Assembly (NCBI GenBank): GCA_019408975.1
Contig: DXVA01000118.1
Coordinates: forward strand, 1 to 11,947
Origin: Lentisphaeria bacterium
GTDB lineage: Bacteria > Verrucomicrobiota > Lentisphaeria > Victivallales > UBA1829
DNA: 11,947 nucleotides
Direction of reading: 5' to 3'
Shown here: positions 1-6,378 of the stretch, piece by piece
How the letters are laid out: the number at the start of each line of letters is the position of its first letter
Position numbering within the stretch: position 1 is the first letter of the stretch
Translations under genes and position numbers: made by a program
The notes under the pieces: model-generated
What the model was told of the DNA's origin: nothing
Databases searched by the model: none
The model's input: the letters and a program-made list of their open reading frames with translations, nothing else

Positions 1-1
1 G

Positions 2-454
2 ATCGGGGTAATGGGATCATCCGCGGGGGGGCATCTTGCGGCGTCGCTGGGAAATCTCTATGAACAGGGGCTCTTCGAAGACGGCGAGGACAGAACCGTT
101 TCTTCGCGCCCGGACTGGCTGCTTCTCTGTTATCCCGTCATCACCTTCGAGCCGCCCTTTGCAAACTCCTATTCGGGAGAGATGCTGATGGGCTCGAAAA
201 CACCTGCGCCGGAACTGGCGCGGCTGTTGAGCTGTGAACAGAATGTCACAAAGAACACGCCGCCGGCATTTATCTGGCATACGTATGAGGATAAGTCGGT
301 TCCGGTGGAAAACAGCCTGATGTATGCCGCCGCTTTACGCAGAAACGGGATTCCTTTCGAGCTTCACATCTATGAGAAAGGCGGGCATGGCACCGGGCTT
401 TTCGACGGACATCCGTGGGCGGAGGAAGCGGTCCGCTGGATGGATAAACTCTGA
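2..454 (+). CDS. alpha/beta-hydrolase (acetyl-esterase-like), 5' truncated by the window edge
   Basis: The reading frame is open from the first bases, so this is the C-terminal part (about 150 residues) of a longer enzyme. It opens with I-G-V-M-G-S-S-A-G-G-H-L-A, the nucleophile elbow of the esterase/lipase (Aes, BD-FAE) branch of the alpha/beta-hydrolase fold; the serine between G-S and A-G-G is the predicted nucleophile. The other triad members are also visible: the Asp in Y-E-D-K-S-V-P-V, followed by the family's usual helix start, and the His in K-G-G-H-G-T-G near the C-terminus. Families with this motif deacetylate or de-esterify small esters or acetylated sugars; the substrate cannot be read from the sequence. 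No lid or membrane segment is visible in the part present. The stop is 14 bases from the next gene, which suggests an operon. Confidence in the fold and catalysis is high, in the substrate low. Confidence 0.9.
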   Translation: MGVMGSSAGGHLAASLGNLYEQGLFEDGEDRTVSSRPDWLLLCYPVITFEPPFANSYSGEMLMGSKTPAPELARLLSCEQNVTKNTPPAFIWHTYEDKSVPVENSLMYAAALRRNGIPFELHIYEKGGHGTGLFDGHPWAEEAVRWMDKL

Positions 455-468
455 ATGCGGAGCGTCCC

Positions 469-1215
469 ATGCACACGAAGGAATCTTTGACGGACGATCT
501 GATCCGCGCAGGCATTCAGCCGTCGGATACTCTGCTGGTTCACTCCTCCATGAAAAGCATCGGAGCGGTTGACGGGGGAGCGGACACGGTTCTGGATGCT
601 CTGATGGACTATTTCAAGGAGAAAGGGCTTCTTGTCTTTCCGACCTTGACGTATGGCTTGAATCAGGAGAATCCGGTGTTCCGTGTGAATGAGACTCCGT
701 CGCAGGTGGGGGTGCTGTCCGATCTTTTCCGGCAACGCCCCGGTGTCCTGCGCTCGCTCCATCCGACGCATTCCGTCGCGGCGTGGGGGCGGGACGCGGA
801 GGAGTTTGTTGCAGGGCACGAGATGTTCAGTACGCCCTGCGCGAAAGGTTCCCCGTGGGGACGGCTTGCGGAGCGCAATGCAAAGATTCTTTTCATCGGC
901 ACAAGGACGATTTGCTGCAATACGTTTCTGCACGGCGTGGAGGAATGGTTCGGCGTTCCCGGAATGCTGACGGAATCGCGGGAGCGCCTGCTTTCGATTG
1001 ATGCGGAAGGAATTGAACACGTGGTGCCTTCGCGCCGCCACGTCGGCAGCCATTCGCGTTATTACGGCAAAATGCAGGGGCTGTTTGAAAGCTACGGCAT
1101 CCTGAACCATGTCAGGTTCGGAGACGCCGCATGTTTCCTGCTGGAAAGCGCCATGGCAAGGGATGTCGTCATGGAATGCCTGAAAGTGGACCCTCTGCTT
1201 TTTACACATGAATAA
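469..1215 (+). CDS. AAC(3)-fold N-acetyltransferase (YokD/AAC(3) family)
   Basis: A 248-residue protein with the landmarks of the antibiotic N-acetyltransferase AAC(3) family: L-L-V-H-S-S (H25) near the N-terminus, a G-G-A-D-T-V-L-D-A-L helix, G-L-L-V-F-P-T-L-T-Y, then R-S-L-H-P-T-H-S (H98, H101), G-S-P-W, and N-T-x-L-H-x-V-E (N151, T152, H155, E158). Family members move an acetyl group from acetyl-CoA to an amine; classical ones modify aminoglycosides at N3, but many chromosomal relatives have unknown acceptors. The start is chosen because GGAG at 459-462 lies 6 bases before ATG. The protein is slightly shorter than typical AAC(3) enzymes (roughly 260-290 residues) and has no signal peptide, so it is cytosolic. 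It lies between an esterase and gcvT with gaps of 14 and 20 bases, which argues for a housekeeping or small-molecule role rather than a resistance cassette; no mobile-element signs flank it. The family is well supported; aminoglycoside resistance is not shown. Confidence 0.88.
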   Translation: MHTKESLTDDLIRAGIQPSDTLLVHSSMKSIGAVDGGADTVLDALMDYFKEKGLLVFPTLTYGLNQENPVFRVNETPSQVGVLSDLFRQRPGVLRSLHPTHSVAAWGRDAEEFVAGHEMFSTPCAKGSPWGRLAERNAKILFIGTRTICCNTFLHGVEEWFGVPGMLTESRERLLSIDAEGIEHVVPSRRHVGSHSRYYGKMQGLFESYGILNHVRFGDAACFLLESAMARDVVMECLKVDPLLFTHE

Positions 1216-1235
1216 TTGAGAATCGTGAGGTGAGT

Positions 1236-2354
1236 ATGTCGGAAGAAGTTTTGCTGGAAACGCCGCTTGCGGCGGAACATGTCGCCCTGGGAGCAAAAAT
1301 GGTGCCGTTTGCCGGATGGAATATGCCGGTGCAGTATGCCGACGGGATTCTTGCGGAACATAAACATACCCGCGAGGCGGTGTCTCTGTTCGATATCTGC
1401 CACATGGGTGAATTCCGGGTGAAGGGGCAGGGGTGTGACGTTGTTCTGGATGCGGCTCTGGCACGCAGTGTCGCGGACCAGAAGACCGGTTCCTGCCGTT
1501 ACAATTTTCTGCTGAACGAAAAGGGCGGCGTGATTGACGACCTGATTGTCTACCGTATTTCCGATGATGAATTTTTCATTGTGGTGAATGCCGCGCGGCG
1601 CCCGGTCGATTTTGCGGAACTGACGAAGCGTCTGCCGCAGAAATGCACCCTTGCAGATGAATCCGATATGACGGCGAAACTCGATTTGCAGGGACCGCTT
1701 GCCGCAGAGATTCTGTGCCGTCTCGGCATACCGGAGGATGCACTTCCGGCATACTATCATTTTACAGATGTGAAAATCGACGGCATAGATGTTCTCCTGA
1801 GCCGTACCGGTTATACCGGCGAGCTCGGATATGAACTTTATTTCCATGCCGGGAAAGCAGTGGAAATGTGGCGCAGGCTTCTTTCTTTCCACGAGGTGAA
1901 GCCCGCCGGGCTCGGAGCGCGCGATACGCTGCGGCTTGAGATGGGATATCCGCTTTACGGGCATGAAATGAATGAAAACACGACGCCGGCGGAAGCCGGA
2001 TTCGGGGCAATGCTGAAACTGGAAGAGAATCCCCGGCATTTCACCGGTTCGGATGCCCTGCGCAGTGAAAAGCCGTCTAAAGCGCTGGCGGGGCTTGTGC
2101 TTGAAGGCAGGCGCGCCGCACGGGAAGGCTGTGCTGTCCTCTGCGGGGGAAATGTGGTGGGGAAAGTCACTTCGGGGGCATTTGCCCCGTCTTTGGAGCG
2201 CGCCGTTGCAATGGCTTACCTTCCTCCGGAACTTGCTGGCAACCCGGAGTCCGTTCTGGAAGTGGACACGGGCAGAGTCCGTATTCCCGCAAAAGTTGAG
2301 GCTCTTCCCTTCTATAAAAGCGGGACGGCAAGAAAAAAAATCAAAAAAACTTGA
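1236..2354 (+). CDS. gcvT: glycine cleavage system T protein (aminomethyltransferase)
   Basis: A 372-residue T protein. It takes the aminomethyl group held on lipoyl-GcvH and, with tetrahydrofolate, releases ammonia and forms 5,10-methylene-THF. Diagnostic stretches are present in order: F-A-G-W-N-M-P-V-Q-Y (25-34), the S-L-F-D-I-C-H-M-G segment (50-58), G-G-V-I-D-D-L-I-V-Y-R with the conserved catalytic Asp at 101, L-Q-G-P-L-A (151-156), R-T-G-Y-T-G-E-L-G-Y-E (190-200) and G-A-R-D-T-L-R-L-E-M-G with the following P-L-Y-G-H-E (227-244). Length fits the family (about 360-375). A GTG at 1230 is also in frame, but GAGG at 1227-1230 is placed 5 bases before ATG 1236, so the ATG is preferred. The C-terminus is unusually lysine-rich (R-K-K-I-K-K-T), encoded by two A-runs. 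It follows the AAC(3) gene by 20 bases and precedes gcvH by 82 bases. No glycine riboswitch is seen. Confidence 0.97.
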   Translation: MSEEVLLETPLAAEHVALGAKMVPFAGWNMPVQYADGILAEHKHTREAVSLFDICHMGEFRVKGQGCDVVLDAALARSVADQKTGSCRYNFLLNEKGGVIDDLIVYRISDDEFFIVVNAARRPVDFAELTKRLPQKCTLADESDMTAKLDLQGPLAAEILCRLGIPEDALPAYYHFTDVKIDGIDVLLSRTGYTGELGYELYFHAGKAVEMWRRLLSFHEVKPAGLGARDTLRLEMGYPLYGHEMNENTTPAEAGFGAMLKLEENPRHFTGSDALRSEKPSKALAGLVLEGRRAAREGCAVLCGGNVVGKVTSGAFAPSLERAVAMAYLPPELAGNPESVLEVDTGRVRIPAKVEALPFYKSGTARKKIKKT

Positions 2355-2362
2355 TTTGCTTC

Positions 2363-2413
2363 TTGACAGAGTGCGAAATACATGCTTTTTTACCGCTGAA
2401 AAACAAATACATG
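2363..2413 (+). promoter_or_regulatory. possible internal promoter/operator before gcvH
   Basis: The 82-base gap between gcvT and gcvH contains an exact TTGACA (2363-2368), but the only -10 candidates are poor (T-rich 2386-2393, spacing 17-19). The same gap holds a 9-base direct repeat, AAATACATG, at 2376-2384 and 2405-2413, 29 bases apart start to start, close to three helical turns. Either a weak promoter for gcvH or a binding site could explain this. Support is limited to pattern. Confidence 0.3.
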
Positions 2414-2436
2414 AAATAACAACTTAGGAGTCAAAG

Positions 2437-2811
2437 ATGACCAAGTATTTCTCAAAAACGCATGAATGGGTTGATATCGACGGCGACGAAGCCACCGTAG
2501 GCGTTTCCGCCTATGCAACCAAAGAACTTGGCGACATTACATACGTGGAGCTTCCCAAGGAAGGGTCCGATGTGATTGTCGGCGACTCCCTCGGTGTGGT
2601 CGAATCCGTGAAAGCGGCTTCCGATGTGTATTCCCCGATCAGCGGAACCATCATTGCGATCAACAAGAATCTGGATGACGATCCGGGAATCGTTTCCAAT
2701 TATCCCGAAACCAAAGGCTGGATCTGCAAGCTGGACAATATTGATCTTGACGAGCTTGAGGATCTGATGACCGAAGAGATGTATGCAAAATATCTCAAGA
2801 CGCTGGGATAA
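2437..2811 (+). CDS. gcvH: glycine cleavage system H protein (lipoyl carrier)
   Basis: A 124-residue GcvH, the swinging-arm carrier that shuttles the aminomethyl group from GcvP to GcvT and is re-oxidised by the L protein. The N-terminus K-T-H-E-W-V and the E-L-G-D-I-T-Y-V-E-L-P strand pair are typical. The lipoylation site is K59 in E-S-V-K-A-A-S-D-V-Y-S-P, followed by the P-I-S-G-T-I turn and the G-W-I-C-K-L segment. Length is normal (about 120-130). TAGGAG at 2425-2430 sits 6 bases before ATG. Lipoylation requires LipA/LipB or LplA encoded elsewhere. The usual next genes, gcvPA/gcvPB, are absent here; the next gene is a small protein of unknown function behind a hairpin. Confidence 0.97.
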   Translation: MTKYFSKTHEWVDIDGDEATVGVSAYATKELGDITYVELPKEGSDVIVGDSLGVVESVKAASDVYSPISGTIIAINKNLDDDPGIVSNYPETKGWICKLDNIDLDELEDLMTEEMYAKYLKTLG

Positions 2812-2834
2812 ATCTCTTTCCCGATTGTGCTTAT

Positions 2835-2854
2835 GGACGGCTTTCGCGCCGTCC
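2835..2854 (+). terminator. hairpin after gcvH (attenuator or weak terminator)
   Basis: GGACGGC (2835-2841) pairs perfectly with GCCGTCC (2848-2854) around the loop TTTCGC. The downstream sequence is only mildly T-rich (TTGTCCGTTT), so it may partly terminate or stabilise the 3' end of the gcvTH message rather than stop transcription fully. Confidence 0.5.
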
Positions 2855-2882
2855 TTGTCCGTTTACATAAGGAGTGTTTGAA

Positions 2883-3362
2883 ATGGATACCAACGCAATA
2901 AAGAAATTCATTGCCGAGAAAGTCCCGCAGGGATACAGCCTTTCCAAGATACAGGACATGCTCAAGGAGCAGAATGTGAATATTACATTCATGGAGCTGC
3001 GTCTTCTGGCTTCCGAGATCGAGAGCGATGTCTGGAAGGCAACCGAGGCGAAGACAGAGGCGGAACAGAAAAAAGAGGAACCGCCGGCGGCGGAGGTGGA
3101 TGACGCATCCGATTCTGACGGTGAGTCCGCGGATGGCGCGGCAGATGCCGATCAGGCAATTACCGGCAAAACCACGGTGGAAGTGAGTCCGATTGCGCGT
3201 CCCGGCGCGGTTGCCAGCGGTTCGGTTAAATTCGGTTCCGGCGTAACGGCGGAATGGATGCTTGACCAGTATGGGCGTCTCGGACTCGACAAACCGACAG
3301 GCAAGCCGACGGAGCAGGATATCAAGGAATTTCAGATCGAGCTTCAGAAAGCGCTCGGCTGA
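2883..3362 (+). CDS. small two-domain protein with acidic linker, function unknown
   Basis: A 159-residue protein. Residues 1-65 look helical and amphipathic (I-K-K-F-I-A-E-K-V-P-Q-G-Y-S, with two further helices), residues 66-92 form a disordered Glu/Asp/Ala/Ser linker, and residues 93-159 look like a compact C-terminal domain starting T-T-V-E-V and containing R-P-G-A-V-A-S-G-S-V-K-F, A-E-W-M-L-D-Q-Y-G-R-L-G-L-D and the end helix I-K-E-F-Q-I-E-L-Q-K-A-L. From memory, similar C-terminal domains occur in uncharacterised PVC-group proteins; this was not checked. No signal peptide, membrane segment, cysteine or catalytic motif is visible, so a cytosolic binding or adaptor role is possible but unproven. 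AAGGAG at 2869-2874 is 8 bases before ATG 2883; a GTG at 2874 overlaps that ribosome site and is rejected. It is probably cotranscribed with gcvTH through the 2835-2854 hairpin. Confidence 0.82.
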   Translation: MDTNAIKKFIAEKVPQGYSLSKIQDMLKEQNVNITFMELRLLASEIESDVWKATEAKTEAEQKKEEPPAAEVDDASDSDGESADGAADADQAITGKTTVEVSPIARPGAVASGSVKFGSGVTAEWMLDQYGRLGLDKPTGKPTEQDIKEFQIELQKALG

Positions 3363-3367
3363 GTTTT

Positions 3368-3511
3368 TTTATAAAAAAATTGTTTTAATAGTGCGATGCC
3401 CTGCATCGCAAAAATGCTTCGTGCAGAACTTTCAGTCCTGCTTCGGTCCAGCGGAATAAGCTGGTCGCCGGAGGCGAAATCCCCGATACCCCGCGTGCTT
3501 TGCACCGGGAT
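3368..3511 (-). repeat. hairpin-chain repeat, copy A (read on the minus strand)
   Basis: Read on the minus strand from 3511 to 3368 this is a chain of five hairpins and an A/T tail: H1 (3490-3509, GTGC-AAA-GCAC on a CCCG/CGGG base), H2 (TCGCC-TCC-GGCGA), H3 (CCAGC-TTATTCC-GCTGG), H4 (3423-3441, GCAGGACT-GAA-AGTTCTGC) and H5 (3393-3409, GCGATGC-AGG-GCATCGC), then a run of seven T. The 127-base core (3368-3494) matches 6929-7055 at roughly 85% by eye, in opposite orientation. It lies downstream of feoB in the same direction as feoB, and antisense to the tail of the gcv transcript. It may act as a 3'-end RNA structure, a small RNA, or a mobile palindromic (REP/MITE-like) unit. Open frames across it are not considered genes. 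Confidence 0.85.
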
Positions 3512-3532
3512 TGTTCATTTTGTCTTTTCCAT

Positions 3533-3567
3533 ATCCCGGGTTCGATTTCCGAATTCCGGGATTTTTT
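3533..3567 (+). terminator. intrinsic terminator of the + strand gcv-side transcript
   Basis: ATCCCGG (3533-3539) pairs with CCGGGAT (3556-3562), with an inner TTCG/CGAA extension (3541-3544 with 3550-3553), followed directly by six T (3562-3567). This is the classic form on the + strand. It would end transcripts coming from gcvT-gcvH-orf159 after they pass through repeat copy A in antisense. Confidence 0.8.
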
Positions 3568-3574
3568 GTGGAAA

Positions 3575-3600
3575 GGCAGGGGAGAACTGTTTCCCCTGCC
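3575..3600 (-). terminator. hairpin just after feoB (probable terminator)
   Basis: A perfect 9-bp stem, GGCAGGGGA (3575-3583) with TCCCCTGCC (3592-3600), lies 9 bases past the feoB stop. On the minus strand it is followed by TTTCC, a short T run, so it is a fair but not ideal terminator for feoAB. If it leaks, transcription continues into repeat copy A. Confidence 0.6.
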
Positions 3601-3609
3601 TCGCTTTTC

Positions 3610-5913
3610 CTAACGGATCAGTTCAGTCCCGATCCGGAGCAGGGTTCCCGCCTGATAGACGATCAACGTTGTGATATATGCCAATGCAAACAATCCGCAG
3701 GCTTCGGCAACGGTCAGCTTCCATGAGTTCAATTCACGCCTCATGATCGCCAGAGTGGCGAGGCATGGAATCGAAAGCAGGCAGAACAGCATGATGCAGA
3801 ATCCCTGCAAAGGCGTATAATTCCTGATCAGCTGTTCTCTGAGAGGGACAGATTCTTCATCCGCTTCCCCCTCGGCATAAAGAATTCCAAGCTGTGAGAC
3901 GAACACCTCCTTTGCCGCCAGAGCTCCGATGCTTGCCGTCGTCAGCTTCCAGTCGAATCCGATGGGATGGAAAAACGGTTCCAGCGCATGGCCGACGCGC
4001 CCGGAAATGGTGTATTCCATCTGCTCCGCCTTCTTTTCATTTTCCAGCATCGTGATTGCGTTGTTGCGTTCCTCCGCCGCCGAGACAACTATTTTCTGGG
4101 CATCGGAGAGCTCTTTTTCCCTGAGCGCTTCGATTTGCCCGGCGGACAGCGCTCCCGTCTCTTTTACTGCGGATATCGTTTCCTTTTCAAGGAGCCCTGC
4201 ATCTTCCAGTATTCTGATCTGGGGTCCGGTCAACGCCTTGCTTTTCTGAATCCGTTCGATCTCCGCATCGTAATCTTTGGAGAAATCGGTCTTTTCCGGC
4301 CATGTATTGCAGATGTAGAGAATGATGCTGGTTGCAAGGATGATCGTTCCCGCTTTCTGGACATACATTCTGCCGCGGTCCCACATGTGAAGCATCAGAC
4401 TTTTGAACGTCGGCATCCGGTAAGGCGGAAGTTCCATCAGATAGATTTCGCCCTCGCCTTTGAAAAGCGTCGATTTCATGATGCGCGCTCCGATCAGTGC
4501 GACAATCACTCCGATGATGTAGATCAGCCACATGACGAAAGCCTGATATTCCGCAATGAAAAATGCCGGAATGATCAGGGCATAAATCGGAAGACGCGCC
4601 CCGCAGCTCATCAGCGGCAGCACCATGATGGTCGTTTTCCGGTCGCGTTCCGATTCAATGCAGCGGGTTGCCATGATCGCGGGGACGGTGCATCCGAATC
4701 CGAGCACCAGCGGAACGAAGGAACGTCCCTGAAGCCCGAATCTGCGCATGACGCCGTCCATTACGAATGCGGCGCGAGCCATATAGCCGGAGTCCTCCAG
4801 CAGTGCAATGGCAAAAAAGAGGAACAGAATGTTCGGCAGGAAAACCAGGACGCCGCCGACACCGCCGATGACTCCGTCCGTAAGAAGTGAACGCAGGTAT
4901 GGCAGGCTGCTTTCCGGCCAGCAGCTCTTTATGAAATCCGAAAGCCAGGCAAAAGCGTCTTCGATATAGCCCATGAACGGATCGGCGCATGTGAACGTAA
5001 ACCAGAAAGTCGCATAAATAATCAGGAAAAAGAGCGGCAGTCCGATATACCTGTTGGTCATTACGACATCAATTTTGTCCGATATCTCGCGGCGGCGCTC
5101 GCGGCTCATGGAGATTGTGTCGCGGCATGCTCCGGCGAGCATCGCGTAACGACGGTCCGCCATAAAGGTGTCCGTTTCGATGGCATGTTTTTCCAGCAGA
5201 TGCCTGATCTGCGCCTCCACCACGTCATGAACTGGTTTGAATGCATCGAGTTTCTGAACGCTCGTATCATGCTCCAACAGTTTGATGGCGAAGAAACGCG
5301 GGGGTATGTGCTGATACCGTTTTATATTGAGCGCCTCAATCTTCTCTGCAATGACCTTGACGGCGTCATCAATATCCGCACCGTAGGAAAGCATGGGGAC
5401 ACCGTGATCTTCCAGTTTGTTCAATGTGTCGGCAAGCTTTTCGAGAAGCGGTTCGACGCCGCCGGCTTTGCAGCCGACCGTCTGAACGATCGGCGAACCG
5501 AAATATTTTTCAAGTTTCGGAATATCGAACTTCAATCCCTTCTTTTCCGCATCGTCGCTCATGTTGAATGCGAGAAGCATGGGAATATGAAGTTCCGCCA
5601 GCTGCGTGGTCAGATACAGACTGCGCTGGGGAATGGTGGAGTCTACCACGTTCAGAATCAAATCAATCCCCTGTTTCGTCAGCTCCTGAAACGCGACATC
5701 TTCCTCCGGAGAACTTGAAGACAGGGAATAAACCCCCGGAAGATCAATCAGGGTAATTTCCATTCCGTTCAGGATAAAATGCCCCGATTTACTTTCGACC
5801 GTGACTCCGGGATAGTTCCCGACATGCTGCCGGGCTCCCGTCAGTGCATTGAAGATACATGTCTTACCGCAATTCGGATTTCCCGCCAATGCGACCGTAA
5901 ACCGTTTTTTCAT
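3610..5913 (-). CDS. feoB: ferrous iron transporter FeoB
   Basis: A 767-residue inner-membrane Fe(II) permease with an N-terminal G domain. G1 is G-N-P-N-C-G-K-T (11-18), switch I T38 in N-Y-P-G-V-T-V-E, G3 D-L-P-G (57-60), G4 N-M-S-D (117-120) and G5 near 145-150. The membrane part begins about residue 285; it has the two Gate regions with G-F-G-C-T-V-P (C408) and L-M-S-C-G-A-R-L-P-I-Y (C437), and later A-A-K-E-V-F-V-S. Between the Gate-side helix ending N-T-W-P and S-G-R-V-G-H-A-L-E-P lies a charged, probably helical insertion of about 100 residues (about 535-635) rich in Glu and Lys, much longer than the short loop in many homologues. Its ATG overlaps the feoA stop as ATGA, which implies translational coupling. 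Two palindromes upstream of feoA suggest metal-dependent control. Identification is secure. Confidence 0.97.
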   Translation of the reverse strand: MKKRFTVALAGNPNCGKTCIFNALTGARQHVGNYPGVTVESKSGHFILNGMEITLIDLPGVYSLSSSSPEEDVAFQELTKQGIDLILNVVDSTIPQRSLYLTTQLAELHIPMLLAFNMSDDAEKKGLKFDIPKLEKYFGSPIVQTVGCKAGGVEPLLEKLADTLNKLEDHGVPMLSYGADIDDAVKVIAEKIEALNIKRYQHIPPRFFAIKLLEHDTSVQKLDAFKPVHDVVEAQIRHLLEKHAIETDTFMADRRYAMLAGACRDTISMSRERRREISDKIDVVMTNRYIGLPLFFLIIYATFWFTFTCADPFMGYIEDAFAWLSDFIKSCWPESSLPYLRSLLTDGVIGGVGGVLVFLPNILFLFFAIALLEDSGYMARAAFVMDGVMRRFGLQGRSFVPLVLGFGCTVPAIMATRCIESERDRKTTIMVLPLMSCGARLPIYALIIPAFFIAEYQAFVMWLIYIIGVIVALIGARIMKSTLFKGEGEIYLMELPPYRMPTFKSLMLHMWDRGRMYVQKAGTIILATSIILYICNTWPEKTDFSKDYDAEIERIQKSKALTGPQIRILEDAGLLEKETISAVKETGALSAGQIEALREKELSDAQKIVVSAAEERNNAITMLENEKKAEQMEYTISGRVGHALEPFFHPIGFDWKLTTASIGALAAKEVFVSQLGILYAEGEADEESVPLREQLIRNYTPLQGFCIMLFCLLSIPCLATLAIMRRELNSWKLTVAEACGLFALAYITTLIVYQAGTLLRIGTELIR

Positions 5914-6227
5914 TTTGCCATTTCCTCGCGCTTCATCATAACATTGGCTGCATCATCGCGATGCAGCGCCATACTGGTTTCCATGACTCTGACACGCAGA
6001 AGCCCGCCGAATGGTGCATGAGCCTCCATGACGAGCTCCGTTCCCGCCACCAGACCGATATCGGCAAATTTCTTTCTGCCTCGCCAGCCGGGCATGACCT
6101 TGAGAATGGTTGCGGTGGTTCCGACCGGCAGGTCTGCCAGCGTCATTTCCTTCCGCCCCACACGATATTCTTTTACCGTCTTCGGCATGGAACCACAGCC
6201 GCAGGAACATTTCTGTTTTTTATTCAT
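5910..6227 (-). CDS. feoA: FeoA-type SH3-like protein with Cys-rich N-terminus
   Basis: A 105-residue protein; the FeoA domain runs from about residue 27 (M-T-L-A-D-L-P-V-G-T) through G-W-R-G-R-K-K-F-A-D-I-G-L-V-A-G-T-E-L to the end. FeoA is a small cytosolic SH3-like partner of FeoB needed for Fe(II) uptake. The preceding 26 residues include K-C-S-C-G-C-G-S (C7, C9, C11), which is unusual for FeoA (typically about 75-85 residues without this leader) and could bind iron or another metal. Start: the minus-strand sequence AAGGGA-TTGAAA-ATG places the ribosome site 6 bases before ATG 6227; the TTG at 6233 directly abuts the site and is rejected. The stop overlaps the feoB start by 4 bases. Confidence 0.92.
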   Translation of the reverse strand: MNKKQKCSCGCGSMPKTVKEYRVGRKEMTLADLPVGTTATILKVMPGWRGRKKFADIGLVAGTELVMEAHAPFGGLLRVRVMETSMALHRDDAANVMMKREEMAK

Positions 6228-6258
6228 TTTCAATCCCTTCCGCCGTTATTTCATATTA

Positions 6259-6276
6259 AATTAGCTTATTCTAATT
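6259..6276. promoter_or_regulatory. palindromic operator 1, AATTAG-N6-CTAATT
   Basis: Perfect inverted repeat AATTAGcttattCTAATT, 32 bases upstream of the feoA ATG. TTAG-N6-CTAA has the same half-site spacing as DtxR/IdeR-type iron boxes (TTAGGTTAGCCTAA), so a DtxR-family iron or manganese repressor is a reasonable guess; the regulator itself is not in the window. Confidence 0.65.
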
Positions 6277-6334
6277 CACTGTTTCCAAAAAAGCACGCCT
6301 TGACAAAGAGGCGCGCCGTATGTTTTAGATAGAA

Positions 6335-6362
6335 AATATATCGTGTGAATTAAAAAATGCAA
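6335..6362 (-). promoter_or_regulatory. possible feoAB promoter
   Basis: On the minus strand TTGCAT (6362-6357), 16 bases, TATATT (6340-6335). The -35 resembles the TTGCAA used in the other two good promoters of the window. Transcription would start near 6328, giving a leader of about 100 bases that contains operator 1, while operator 2 overlaps the -35 edge. Moderate support only. Confidence 0.45.
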
Positions 6363-6378
6363 TTAGTTATTGCTAATT
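6361..6378. promoter_or_regulatory. palindromic operator 2, AATTAG-N6-CTAATT
   Basis: AATTAGttattgCTAATT, with arms identical to operator 1 and a different 6-base centre; the centres are 102 bases apart, about ten helical turns. Conserved arms with a drifting centre are what a dimeric repressor site shows. It is placed to touch the -35 of the possible feoAB promoter. Confidence 0.65.

Noticed and set aside
370..2039. Long minus-strand open frames opposite the AAC(3) and gcvT genes
   Set aside because: They are shadows of GC-rich third positions in genes with clear family motifs on the + strand; their own translations are rich in Arg, His and Pro and lack motifs.
3538..3560. GGGTTCGATTTCC, which resembles a tRNA T-arm
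   Set aside because: The stem pairing and the T run that follows fit an intrinsic terminator; no acceptor, D or anticodon arm is present nearby.
3396..3674. + strand open frame beginning M-P-C-I-A-K, and a similar minus-strand frame at 6776-7027 beginning M-L-C-I-A-K
   Set aside because: Their similarity is only the translation of the two hairpin-repeat copies; there is no ribosome site and the frames run into feoB or the TSCPD gene in antisense. Annotating them as a protein family would be an artefact.
6300..6330. TTGACA at 6300-6305 as a + strand promoter for the TSCPD gene
   Set aside because: No good -10 at 16-18 bases, and a near-perfect promoter much closer to the gene exists at 6570-6598.
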